Assembly: GCF_018604545.1 (NCBI RefSeq)
Contig: NZ_CP075896.1
Location: 7,812,001 to 7,876,000 of the forward strand
DNA length: 64,000 nt
Origin: Streptomyces koelreuteriae
GTDB taxonomy: Bacteria; Actinomycetota; Actinomycetes; Streptomycetales; Streptomycetaceae
Direction of reading: 5' to 3'
Shown here: positions 43,782-51,702 of the stretch, one piece after another
Layout: every line of letters begins with the position of its first letter
Numbering within the stretch: the first letter of the stretch is position 1
Translations under genes and position numbers: made by a program
The notes under the pieces: generated by a model
Databases searched by the model: none
What the model was told of the DNA's origin: nothing
Seen by the model: the letters and a program-made list of their open reading frames with translations, nothing else

Positions 43782-46154
43782 TCAGAGCTTGTGCCGCCCG
43801 GTGTCCCGGGCGCACGATGCGCCGGTCTCGTCTTCGTCCCGTCCCGCGGCCGGGACATGGGGGAAGAACCGCTCGTGCGGGGGCGGCGCGGCGGCGACCG
43901 TCGGCAGTACCGCGCGCACCCGGGTACCGGACGAGCCGCTCGTCACCTGGCAGACCCCGCCCAGTTCCCGGGCCCGTTCCGCCATGGACGCCAGCCCCAC
44001 CGCACCGGTACGCACCCGGGCGGGCAGCCCCGTGCCGTTGTCGACGACGCTGAGGACGGCGGCGTGGGGATGCCGGGTGAGACGGATCTCGCACCGGGTG
44101 GCCCCCGCGTGCCGGACGGTGTTCGCGAGCGCCTCCGACGCGATCCGGTACACCGCGCTCTCCACGGCCGCGGGCAGCGCGGACTCGGGCGCCGCTGCCG
44201 TGTCCCCGTCCGGTGGGGACATCGGTGCGGGCGTCGGCGGCGATTCCGATGCCGATTGCCTTGCCGATTCCTGTGCGGACCCCGATTCCTGTGCGGACCC
44301 CGACTCCGTGACCACCGTGACGACGATCCCGGGCGCCGTCAGCGTCTGCGCCAGGTCCCGCAGCGCCGACTCCAGTCCCTGCTCGGCCAGCACGGCCGGA
44401 CCGAGACCGTCGGTGAGACGCCGGGCCTCGACCGTCGCCTGCGCGATGGCCTCCACGGCCGGCCGCAGAGAGGTCTCGACACCGGCGGACGCCGCCGCCC
44501 GCGCCGACGGCAGGGCCGCGGCAGGCGGGGCCGGTGATGTGGCGGGCGGGGCCGGTCGTGTGGCGGCGGGCGGAAGCACCGCCAGGGCGGTGTCCAGGTG
44601 TATCCGGGCCGCGGCGAGCAGCGGGCCGAGGCCGTCGTGCAGCTCCTGGCGCAGCCGCCGCCTCTCCTCCTCCCGGGCGAGGACGAGTTGCCGCCGGGCC
44701 GCCCGCACGTCCTGCACCAGCCGCAGCGCGGCCATCGCGGGAGCGGCCTGGTCGCCCAGCAACTGCAGCAGCTCGGCGTCCCGCCCCGACAGCAGCGGCT
44801 CCCCCGAGCGCGGTGCCACCCGCAGTGTGCCGATCACCTCGTCGTGATGGCGCAGCGGGAACTCGTGCGCACCCTCGCCCCGCCACGCCCCTCCCGAGGT
44901 GGCCAGGACACAGGGACCGGAGCGGGTCACCACCTCGACCAGGGCCATGGGAAAGCGCAGATCCTCCGTCGCGCTACGGCACAGGACCACCGGCACGTCG
45001 TCCGGTTCCGGCGCCTCGCGCAGCCGCCGCGCGAGCCCGCGCACCGCCTCGTACGGCGCCGCGCTCCTGCCGTGGAAGACATGGTCGACGCGGCGGCTCG
45101 CCCACGAGGTGAGGGGCCTGAGACCGGAGCCGATCAGCACGGCCACCACCGCGACGGCGAACGCCCCGGGCCCGTCGGCGTCGGGCAGCACCGTGGAGAC
45201 CGTGGCCGCGACGGCCGTGTAGGCGACGACGACGGTCGTGACGACGACGGCTGTCACGAGCAGTCGGCGGCTGGTGCGGTCGAGCTGCCACATGCCGCCC
45301 TTGCCGATGACGTACCCGGCCGCCGTGTACCAGCCGACCGCCCCCGTGACGAAAGCCGCGATCACCGTCCACGTCGGCATCCAGGGCAGTTCCTCGGCGA
45401 TGTCCCCGTATATCCACGGCAGATACGCGGCCGAGAACGCGACGGCCTCCCGGCGCGCCCACCGCCCGGCCCGGCGCCAACGACGGGCGACGACGGAGGC
45501 GTTCACCAGCGCGCACACCAGGACGAGCCAGAGGTTCAGGGCGATACAGGGCTCCAGAACGGCCAGCGCCAAGCGCTCCCACTGGCTCGCGCGCAACGGA
45601 TGCGGGCCCGCGCCGGGCGCGTCCTCCACGGCCGTGGCGACGAGCGTGATCACGACGAGGACCGCGGCCAGCGCCCCCGCGTAGAGACGGACGAAGCGTC
45701 CCGCGCGGCGGGGCGCCGGGAAGGTGAGAGGCAGCACGACCATCGCGTACGCGTGCGCCAGCGAGCACAGTTGGGCGAAGAGGTGCGCGGCGAAGCGCAC
45801 TCTCGGACCGGGCTCGGCCAGCAGGACGAGCTGTCCCGTCAGCAAGGGCAGCGTGAGCCCGAGCCCGGTGGCGAGCAGCAGCCAGCCCGCCGTGCGGTCC
45901 GCGGGACGTACGAGGACCAGGAAGCCCAGGACGGCGCACGGCAGGCCGACCAGGGCCGTGGACAGATCCGTGCCCATGTCCAGGCGCCAGCCGCCCACGG
46001 GCGGGCGGAGGGTGCACAGCGCTCCCCAGCCCAGCACGGACACCACGCACAGCAGAAGACTGAAGGCCGCCGCCGCCCATTCCCGCTCCCGGGCCGCGAC
46101 CTGGCGCGGGCGCCGCGCATCGACCGCCCCCCGGCCGCCACCCTTTGTGATCAC
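43782..46154 (-). CDS. Large membrane sensor histidine kinase (NarL-type partner)
   Basis: A 790-residue kinase. About eight to ten transmembrane helices (30-345) are followed by a GAF-like region (about 365-480), the HisKA_3 box LRQELHDGLGP (His506), a Pro/Ala-rich linker, then the ATPase domain with EALANTVRHA (Asn678) and VVDNGTGL (Asp705). A low-complexity insert contains GSAQES twice, from an 18-bp DNA duplication at 44266-44301. The divergent response regulator starts only 23 bp away. Two small secreted proteins follow on the same strand, so the kinase may sense envelope or protease stress. Confidence 0.88.
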   Translation of the reverse strand: MITKGGGRGAVDARRPRQVAAREREWAAAAFSLLLCVVSVLGWGALCTLRPPVGGWRLDMGTDLSTALVGLPCAVLGFLVLVRPADRTAGWLLLATGLGLTLPLLTGQLVLLAEPGPRVRFAAHLFAQLCSLAHAYAMVVLPLTFPAPRRAGRFVRLYAGALAAVLVVITLVATAVEDAPGAGPHPLRASQWERLALAVLEPCIALNLWLVLVCALVNASVVARRWRRAGRWARREAVAFSAAYLPWIYGDIAEELPWMPTWTVIAAFVTGAVGWYTAAGYVIGKGGMWQLDRTSRRLLVTAVVVTTVVVAYTAVAATVSTVLPDADGPGAFAVAVVAVLIGSGLRPLTSWASRRVDHVFHGRSAAPYEAVRGLARRLREAPEPDDVPVVLCRSATEDLRFPMALVEVVTRSGPCVLATSGGAWRGEGAHEFPLRHHDEVIGTLRVAPRSGEPLLSGRDAELLQLLGDQAAPAMAALRLVQDVRAARRQLVLAREEERRRLRQELHDGLGPLLAAARIHLDTALAVLPPAATRPAPPATSPAPPAAALPSARAAASAGVETSLRPAVEAIAQATVEARRLTDGLGPAVLAEQGLESALRDLAQTLTAPGIVVTVVTESGSAQESGSAQESARQSASESPPTPAPMSPPDGDTAAAPESALPAAVESAVYRIASEALANTVRHAGATRCEIRLTRHPHAAVLSVVDNGTGLPARVRTGAVGLASMAERARELGGVCQVTSGSSGTRVRAVLPTVAAAPPPHERFFPHVPAAGRDEDETGASCARDTGRHKL
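44266..44301. repeat. 18-bp tandem duplication inside the sensor kinase gene
   Basis: GATTCCTGTGCGGACCCC occurs twice in tandem (44266-44283, 44284-44301), adding a six-residue GSAQES repeat in the linker before the ATPase domain. Frame is kept. Confidence 0.85.
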
Positions 46155-46158
46155 GCCA

Positions 46159-46172
46159 CTACAAGTAGCATG
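46159..46172 (+). promoter_or_regulatory. Shared 23-bp divergent promoter with inverted repeat
   Basis: CTAC-AA-GTAG (46159-46168) and TAGCAT (46166-46171) lie between the divergent kinase and regulator starts. TAGCAT ends 6 nt before the regulator GTG, so that transcript may be leaderless. The minus-strand promoter is less clear. Confidence 0.5.
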
Positions 46173-46177
46173 CGCCT

Positions 46178-46906
46178 GTGGCAGACACCCATGCGCCCGT
46201 GGCGGACACCGTCGAAGAACACCCGCACCTCAGGGTCCTGATCGTCGACGACCATCCCCTCTTCCGCTCAGGGCTGCGCGCCGCGCTCGACAGCGCCGAG
46301 GACATCGATGTCGTCGGCGAGGCCGGGGACGCCGAGACGCTGGGCGCCCTCGTGGCCGACACCCGGCCGCAGGTGGTCGTCATGGACGTGGGGCTGCCCG
46401 GAATCTCGGGCACGGAGGCCGTGCGCGGGCTGGCCGCGAGCCACCCCGGGCTGCCGGTCCTGATGCTGACGATGTCTCAGGACGACGCCAGTGTTCTCGC
46501 CGCGTTGCGCGCGGGGGCACGTGGGTATCTGGTGAAGGGGTCGGGGCGGGACGCGGTGCTCAGCGCCGTGCGGACCGTCGCGACCGGAGGGGCCGTCTTC
46601 GGGCCCGAGATCGCCGACCGGATCGCCGCCCTGCTCTCCGGGGCGCGCCGGGCGCTCCCCGACCAGCCCTTCCCCGAACTGACCCGGCGGGAGGGGGAGG
46701 TGCTGGAGCTGGTGGCGCGCGGCTACGACAACCGCCGCATCGCCCGGGAACTGGTCCTCTCGGACAAGACCGTACGCAACAACGTGAGCCGCATCTTCGC
46801 CAAGCTCCAGGTCACCCGCCGCGCCGAGGCCGTCTCCCAGGCACGCGACGCGGGACTGGGCGCCCCGCCGCCCGCTCGGGACCGCCGCTCACCGCACCCC
46901 ATGTGA
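46178..46906 (+). CDS. NarL/FixJ-type response regulator
   Basis: A 242-residue regulator. Receiver domain: LRVLIVDDHPLFRSGLRAAL with phosphoacceptor Asp70 (VVVMDVGLP), Thr in MLTMSQ and Lys in YLVKGSGRD. The C-terminal LuxR HTH is ELTRREGEVLELVARGYDNRRIARELVLSDKTVRNNVSRIFAKL. No Shine-Dalgarno precedes GTG 46178. It is the natural partner of the divergent 790-residue kinase. The gene converges on a second I36-like gene. Confidence 0.93.
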   Translation: MADTHAPVADTVEEHPHLRVLIVDDHPLFRSGLRAALDSAEDIDVVGEAGDAETLGALVADTRPQVVVMDVGLPGISGTEAVRGLAASHPGLPVLMLTMSQDDASVLAALRAGARGYLVKGSGRDAVLSAVRTVATGGAVFGPEIADRIAALLSGARRALPDQPFPELTRREGEVLELVARGYDNRRIARELVLSDKTVRNNVSRIFAKLQVTRRAEAVSQARDAGLGAPPPARDRRSPHPM

Positions 46907-46938
46907 CCCCTGCGGGCCGTCGGGACCGCTGAAACCGG

Positions 46939-47316
46939 TCAGCAGCTCCGGCACCAGGAGACGGAGCCGATCCGCCACGGGAATCGCGGCGACTCTCCGA
47001 TGGGCAGTTCCAGGCTGCGCCCCGGGTTCGTGCAGCTGCCCTCTCTGAAGACGTAGTAAGCCCGGTCGGAGTTGTTGATGACCGATCCGGGCGAGAGCTC
47101 CGCGAAGTCGTGACAGCCGTTCGGCTCCTCGTTCGGGACGGGCGGGCCGCCCCACTGGAAACCCTGGAAGTCGGCGTGCTCCCAGAGACAGATATGACCC
47201 TGTGGGCACTGCGCTCGCGCCGCCGCTGACGGCGCGGGAGCCGAGTGGGCGGCCGTGACCGGGGACATCGCGGCCACCGTGGTGAGCAGCGCGGTGAGCA
47301 GGGTGCGGACTCGCAT
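46939..47316 (-). CDS. Second secreted I36-type peptidase inhibitor-like protein
   Basis: A 125-residue exported protein, signal MRVRTLLTALLTTVAAM with cleavage near HSAPA. The mature part reads ARAQCPQGHICLWEHADFQGFQW, later NEEPNGCHDFAEL and NNSDRAYYVFREGSCTN, ending SVSWCRSC. Six Cys give a disulfide-rich I36-like domain distinct from the first copy. ATG 47316 with GGAG upstream is chosen over 47340. It lies beside the response regulator gene, so both I36 genes flank the two-component pair. Confidence 0.82.
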   Translation of the reverse strand: MRVRTLLTALLTTVAAMSPVTAAHSAPAPSAAARAQCPQGHICLWEHADFQGFQWGGPPVPNEEPNGCHDFAELSPGSVINNSDRAYYVFREGSCTNPGRSLELPIGESPRFPWRIGSVSWCRSC

Positions 47317-47461
47317 GGGCGCTCCAAGGATCGGTTTCAAGCCCTTTCCGGAGAGCTACCCGTGCCGTCGGCGGCGGCACGGGGCTTCACCCGAAAGAGT
47401 TCGCAACCGGCCCTCGTGCGGGGTGTGTTGCGGTGGTCGGCGGTCGGTGACCGCCGGGGCG

Positions 47462-48817
47462 TCAGATCGCCGCGTAGTTCCGCAGGAACAGGGCCTCCGC
47501 CACCGACAGCCGCTCCAGTTCCCCGGGGGAGACGCTCTCGTTGACCGCGTGGATCTGGGCCTCCGGCTCGCTCAGCCCGATGAGCAGGATCTCCGCACGC
47601 GGGTAGAGGGCGGCGAGGGTGTTGCACAGCGGGATGGAGCCGCCCTGGCCCGCGTACTGCATCTCCTGGCCCGGGTACGCCACCGCCATCGCGGCGGCCA
47701 TGGCCTGGTAGGCCGGGCTGGTGGTGTCGGCGCGGAAGGCCTGGCCCTCGCCGATCTGCTCGGTGCTCACCCGCGCGCCCCAGGGCGTGTGCGCCTCCAG
47801 ATGCGCCTGGAGCAGCTTGGTCGCCGCACCCGCGTCCACGCCCGGCGGCACCCGCAGGCTGATCAGCGCACGGGCGCTCGACTGCACGGACGGGGTGGCG
47901 CCGACGACGGGCGGGCAGTCGATGCCGAGGACCGTGACGGCCGGGCGCGACCAGATCCGGTCGGCGACCGTGCCGGACCCGATCAGCTCGACGCCGTCCA
48001 GCACCTTGGCGTCCTGCCGGAACTGCTCCTCGTCGTACTGCAGGCCTTCCCAGGCCGAGTCCGAGGCGAGCCCGTCGACGGTCGTCGAGCCGTCCTCTGC
48101 GCGCAGCGAGTCCAGGACGCGGATCAGCGCGGCGAGCGCGTCGGGCGCGGCACCGCCGAACTGGCCCGAGTGCAGATTGCCCGCGAGGGTGTCGACGCTG
48201 ACGCGGACGAGGGTCATACCGCGCAGCGTGGAGGTCACCGTCGGCAGGCCGACTCGGAAGTTGCCCGCGTCGCCGATGACGATCGTGTCGGCCTCCAACA
48301 GGCCCGGGTGCTCCTCGGCGTACCGCTCCAGACCGCCCGTGCCCTGCTCCTCCGAGCCCTCGACGATCACTTTGACGTGCACGGGCACGCCGCCGTTCGC
48401 CTTCAGCGCGCGCAGCGCGAGCAGATGCATGATCACACCGCCCTTGCAGTCGGCGGCGCCACGCCCGTACCAGCGTCCGTCGCGCTCGGTCAGCTCGAAC
48501 GGCGGGGTGGTCCAGCCGGCCTCGTCCAGCGGCGGCTGCACGTCGTAGTGGGCGTAGAGCAGGACGGTCTTCGCACCCTCCGGGCCGGGGAGGTAGCCGT
48601 AGACCGACTGGGTGCCGTCGGGGGTGTCGAGCAGGGCCACGTCCTGGAAGCCCTCGGCGGTGAGCGCGTCCGAGATCCAGCGGGCGGCGCCCTCGCTCTC
48701 GCTCCTCGGGAACTGGTCGAAGTCCGCCACCGACCGGAAGGCCACCAGTTCGGTGAGTTCCGTCTTCGCCTCCGGCATCAGAGAGGCGACGGTCTCGGCG
48801 ACCGGATTCGACGACAT
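47462..48817 (-). CDS. M20 family dipeptidase / metallopeptidase
   Basis: A 451-residue cytoplasmic peptidase. VLLYAHYDVQPP (His and Asp zinc ligands), RGAADCKGGVIMHL (bridging Asp), VIVEGSEEQGTGGL (catalytic Glu pair) and the lid domain TLRGMTLVRVSVDTLAGNLHSGQFGG with its conserved His define M20; it should cleave dipeptides such as Xaa-His or Gly-containing ones. AAGGAG lies before ATG 48817, beginning MSSNPVAETV. It diverges from the flavoprotein gene. Confidence 0.9.
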   Translation of the reverse strand: MSSNPVAETVASLMPEAKTELTELVAFRSVADFDQFPRSESEGAARWISDALTAEGFQDVALLDTPDGTQSVYGYLPGPEGAKTVLLYAHYDVQPPLDEAGWTTPPFELTERDGRWYGRGAADCKGGVIMHLLALRALKANGGVPVHVKVIVEGSEEQGTGGLERYAEEHPGLLEADTIVIGDAGNFRVGLPTVTSTLRGMTLVRVSVDTLAGNLHSGQFGGAAPDALAALIRVLDSLRAEDGSTTVDGLASDSAWEGLQYDEEQFRQDAKVLDGVELIGSGTVADRIWSRPAVTVLGIDCPPVVGATPSVQSSARALISLRVPPGVDAGAATKLLQAHLEAHTPWGARVSTEQIGEGQAFRADTTSPAYQAMAAAMAVAYPGQEMQYAGQGGSIPLCNTLAALYPRAEILLIGLSEPEAQIHAVNESVSPGELERLSVAEALFLRNYAAI

Positions 48818-48950
48818 GGGCACGCTCCTTGTGGGTGCGACGTTGAAGAGTTGAGTGCTGTAGATCCTCCCACAGCGGGCCCTGACCAGGTCCGCCGTAG
48901 GATGCGGGAGACAGCAGGGCAGGCGGCTTGATCGGGAGCAGTAGACCATC

Positions 48951-50192
48951 GTGAGCAGCGAGAACTCTTCGGCGGACGACGCGCGGCAGGTGTGGGACGT
49001 CGTCGTGGTGGGTGCGGGACCCGCGGGAGCTTCGGCCGCGTACGCGGCGGCGGTCGCGGGCAGACGTGTGCTGGTGCTGGAGAAGGCGGAGCTGCCGCGG
49101 TACAAGACGTGCGGCGGCGGCATCATCGGCCCCTCGCGCGACGCCCTCCCGCCGGGCTTCGAGCTGCCGTTCAAGGACCGGGTGCACGCGGTGACGTTCT
49201 CGCACAACGGCCGCTTCACGCGGACCCGCCGGTCCAAGCAGATGCTGTTCGGGCTGATCAACCGGCCCGAGTTCGACCAGCAGCTCGTCGAGCACGCGCA
49301 GAAGGCGGGCGCCGAGCTGCGGACGGGTGTCACCGTCCAGCGGGTCGAGCAGCACGGCTCGGAGGTGCCGGACCGGCGCACGGTCGCGGTCGTCCTGCAG
49401 GGTGGCGAGGTCCTGCTCGCGCGAGCGGTGGTCGGGGCGGACGGCAGCGCCAGCCGTATAGGGGCGCATGTCGGGGTCAAGGTCGACCAGGTGGATCTCG
49501 GCCTGGAGGCGGAGATCCCGGTGCCGGAGACCGTCGCCGAGGACTGGAAGGGGCGGGTGCTCATCGACTGGGGCCCGATCCCCGGCAGTTACGGCTGGGT
49601 CTTCCCCAAGGGCGACACCCTCACGGTCGGGGTGATCTCGGCCCGGGGTGAAGGCGCCGCGACGAAGCGGTACTTGGAGGAGTTCATCGGCCGCCTCGGC
49701 CTCGCCGGCTTCGAACCGAGCATCTCGTCCGGGCACTTGACCCGCTGCCGGGCCGACGACTCGCCGCTGTCGCGCGGCCGGGTGCTGGTCTGCGGCGACG
49801 CGGCGGGGCTGCTGGAGCCGTGGACCCGCGAGGGCATCTCCTTCGCGCTGCGCTCCGGCCGGCTCGCGGGGGAGTGGGCGGTGCGGATCGCCGAGGCGCA
49901 CGACGCGGTGGACACGCGCCGGCAGGCCCTCAACTACGCGTTCGCGGTCAAGGCAGGGCTCGGCGTGGAGATGAGCGTCGGCAAGCGGCTGCTGACGGCG
50001 TTCGAGCGTCGCCCCGGTCTGTTCCACGGTGCGCTGATGGGCTTCCGCCCGGCCTGGAAGGGCTTCAAGGACATCACGCGGGGTGCCACGTCGCTGGGCG
50101 AGATCGTCCGTACCCATCCCATGGCCCAGCGGGCGCTGACGGCGGTTGACCGTCGTCCCGCGTCGGACGGCGAGGTTAGCTCGTCACCGTGA
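48951..50192 (+). CDS. Geranylgeranyl reductase family FAD-dependent oxidoreductase
   Basis: A 413-residue flavoprotein. The N-terminal dinucleotide loop is DVVVVGAGPAGASAAYAAA, followed by LPRYKTCGGGIIGPSRDALP and, later, GRVLVCGDAAGLLEPWTREGISFALRSG, the second FAD motif of this family. It may reduce double bonds of isoprenoid chains such as menaquinone or carotenoid-type lipids. GGGAG lies about 12 nt before GTG 48951. It converges on a Ddn-type gene with a 17-bp overlap of coding ends. Confidence 0.88.
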   Translation: MSSENSSADDARQVWDVVVVGAGPAGASAAYAAAVAGRRVLVLEKAELPRYKTCGGGIIGPSRDALPPGFELPFKDRVHAVTFSHNGRFTRTRRSKQMLFGLINRPEFDQQLVEHAQKAGAELRTGVTVQRVEQHGSEVPDRRTVAVVLQGGEVLLARAVVGADGSASRIGAHVGVKVDQVDLGLEAEIPVPETVAEDWKGRVLIDWGPIPGSYGWVFPKGDTLTVGVISARGEGAATKRYLEEFIGRLGLAGFEPSISSGHLTRCRADDSPLSRGRVLVCGDAAGLLEPWTREGISFALRSGRLAGEWAVRIAEAHDAVDTRRQALNYAFAVKAGLGVEMSVGKRLLTAFERRPGLFHGALMGFRPAWKGFKDITRGATSLGEIVRTHPMAQRALTAVDRRPASDGEVSSSP

Positions 50193-50625
50193 TCTCGAAG
50201 ACCGGGTGGTCGGGGGCGATCCGGCGCAGCTCGTCGTCCGGGGAGTCCGGGCCCACCCCGTTGAAGAAGACCCCGACCTCCGCCTTCCAGCGCTTGAGGT
50301 AGGCGCGCAGGATCGGGGTCTTGTCGTCGTCGGCCACCTCGGTCGCAGTGAAGGTGTCCACGCGCTTGCCGAGGTGCAGTTCGCCGCCGCCCGAGGCGCG
50401 CATGTTGCGCGTCCACTGGACATGACCGCGGGGCGCGACCAGGTACTTGCGGCCGTCCAGGGTCATCAGGTTGACCGGGGTGGTGCGCCACTGCCCGCTC
50501 TTGCGGCCGCGGACGGCGAGGACGCGGGAGCCCCAGACGCTGATGCCGCGGCGGGTCATCCAGGCCACGAAGCGGTTGATGACGTTGACGGTGACCCAGC
50601 CGGGCTTCTGGACGTGTGTGGACAT
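50176..50625 (-). CDS. Deazaflavin (F420)-dependent nitroreductase family protein (Ddn-like)
   Basis: A 149-residue split-barrel protein. VWGSRVLAVRGRKSGQWRTTPVNLMTLDGRKYLVAPRGHVQWTRNMRASGG matches Ddn-type F420H2-dependent oxidoreductases (short markers: RGRKSGQWRTTPV and WTRNMRASG). They reduce quinones, nitro or other electrophilic compounds. AGGGGGACCCC precedes ATG 50625, giving MSTHVQKPG. It diverges from a TetR gene across repeated operator-like sequences, so it is the likely target. Confidence 0.9.
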   Translation of the reverse strand: MSTHVQKPGWVTVNVINRFVAWMTRRGISVWGSRVLAVRGRKSGQWRTTPVNLMTLDGRKYLVAPRGHVQWTRNMRASGGGELHLGKRVDTFTATEVADDDKTPILRAYLKRWKAEVGVFFNGVGPDSPDDELRRIAPDHPVFEITVTS

Positions 50626-50656
50626 GGGGTCCCCCTGGTCTCCGGGTGGCGGATCG

Positions 50657-50757
50657 GTGCTCTCTTTTGTGAGCACTGCTCTCTCTCGCTGGGTTCAGTC
50701 TGCCCGAGGTCGGCACTCCAGGGCAAGAGCACTGCTCTCGTTTGTGTGCACTGCTCT
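50657..50757. promoter_or_regulatory. Array of TetR-like operators AGAGCA-C-TGCTCT
   Basis: A perfect 13-bp palindrome AGAGCACTGCTCT lies at 50726-50738. An 11-bp version GAGCACTGCTC is at 50671-50681, a half-diverged copy TGTGCACTGCTCT at 50745-50757, and GTGCTC / GAGCAC flanks at 50657-50662 and 50671-50676. The copies lie between the divergent ddn-like and tetR starts. Confidence 0.72.
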
Positions 50758-50780
50758 ACTTTCATGGCACACTTCGCCGT

Positions 50781-51494
50781 ATGAGCACCGCACACGGCGC
50801 CCGGGCCCGGGCCAGGATCGAAGTCACCGCGGCCATCAAGGACGAGGCCCGCAGACAGCTCGCCGCGGAGGGCGCCGCGAGGCTCTCCCTGCGTGCCGTG
50901 GCCCGTGAGCTCGGCATGGTCTCCTCCGCGCTGTACCGCTACTTCCCCAGCCGTGATGACCTGCTGACCGCTCTCATCATCGATGCCTACGACTCCCTCG
51001 GCGAGCGGGCCGAGGCGGCCCATGAGCCGGCGGCCGACCCCTTCCGGCGATGGGTCGCGGTCTGTGAGGCGGTGCGGGGCTGGGCGCTGGACCACCCCCA
51101 CGAGTACGCGCTGATCTACGGATCGCCCGTGCCCGGCTACACCGCCCCCGAGACCACCGTCCCGCCCGCCGCCCGCGTCGGCCTGCTGCTCATCGGCATC
51201 GCCCGCGACGCCCACCACGCCGCCGGCCTGACCGGACCCTCGCTGCCGGCCGAACTGCGCCCGGAGGCCGAGCGGATCGCCGCCGACCTCGCGCCCGACC
51301 TCCCCCCGGCAGCGGCGGCGGCTCTCGTCGCGGCCTGGGCCCAGCTCTACGGCTTGGTCGGCTTCGAGCTGTTCGGGCAGTTCCACCGGGTCGTGGAGGA
51401 CCGGGAGACGTTCTTCCGCCACGCGGCGGGGCGACTCGCCCAGGGGGTGGGGCTGGTAACCGGACCTACCGAGGGCGCAGCGCCAGGCCGCTGA
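50781..51494 (+). CDS. TetR family transcriptional regulator
   Basis: A 237-residue TetR protein. HTH: ARLSLRAVARELGMVSSALYRYFPSRDDLLTALI. The helical C-terminal part (WVAVCEAVRGWALDHPHEYALIYGSPVPGY to ELFGQFHRVVEDRETFFRHAAG) is of the WHG type found with Streptomyces Ddn partners. It probably represses itself and the divergent F420-dependent enzyme through the upstream palindromes. No clear ribosome site before ATG 50781. Confidence 0.9.
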   Translation: MSTAHGARARARIEVTAAIKDEARRQLAAEGAARLSLRAVARELGMVSSALYRYFPSRDDLLTALIIDAYDSLGERAEAAHEPAADPFRRWVAVCEAVRGWALDHPHEYALIYGSPVPGYTAPETTVPPAARVGLLLIGIARDAHHAAGLTGPSLPAELRPEAERIAADLAPDLPPAAAAALVAAWAQLYGLVGFELFGQFHRVVEDRETFFRHAAGRLAQGVGLVTGPTEGAAPGR

Positions 51495-51570
51495 TGTCGG
51501 CGGTGGGCGGGGTGCCCTCGCTCAGGAGCAGCGTGGGAACTCCGGTAACTCCGGCGACGGCATCTCGCAT
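51466..51570 (-). pseudogene. Possible remnant of a thioredoxin-fold protein C-terminus
   Basis: A 34-residue open frame, MRDAVAGVTGVPTLLLSEGTPP then TADISGLALRPR, in which GVTGVPTLLL looks like the cis-proline loop of DsbA/thioredoxin proteins. The rest of such a gene is absent. It overlaps the tetR 3' end. Very short, so chance resemblance is possible. Confidence 0.2.
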
Positions 51571-51623
51571 CCTCTCCACGGGGTGTCTCCACGGAAGTGA
51601 GGGGAGCCTGACAACGGGCGGCC

Positions 51624-51645
51624 GTGTACTTCCCGGGGAGTACAC
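51624..51645. promoter_or_regulatory. 22-bp near-perfect palindrome before the second histidine kinase
   Basis: GTGTACTTCCC and GGGGAGTACAC match as inverted repeats at 10 of 11 positions with no gap, 57 bp upstream of the kinase ATG. It is a strong operator candidate, most simply for the cognate response regulator. Confidence 0.65.
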
Positions 51646-51702
51646 GTGATCACCACGCCTGGCTGACGCCGCTCCGGGCGGGCGGCGTCTAGCGTGGCCG
51701 GT

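Noticed and set aside
42937..44886. A 649-residue minus-strand frame running through the I36 gene, the small secreted gene and part of the kinase
   Set aside because: Only the I36 portion is genuine; the remainder is out of frame with the kinase that shows intact HisKA_3 and ATPase motifs.
50764..50781. Alternative tetR start at ATG 50764
   Set aside because: It is out of frame with the HTH-containing reading frame that begins at 50781.
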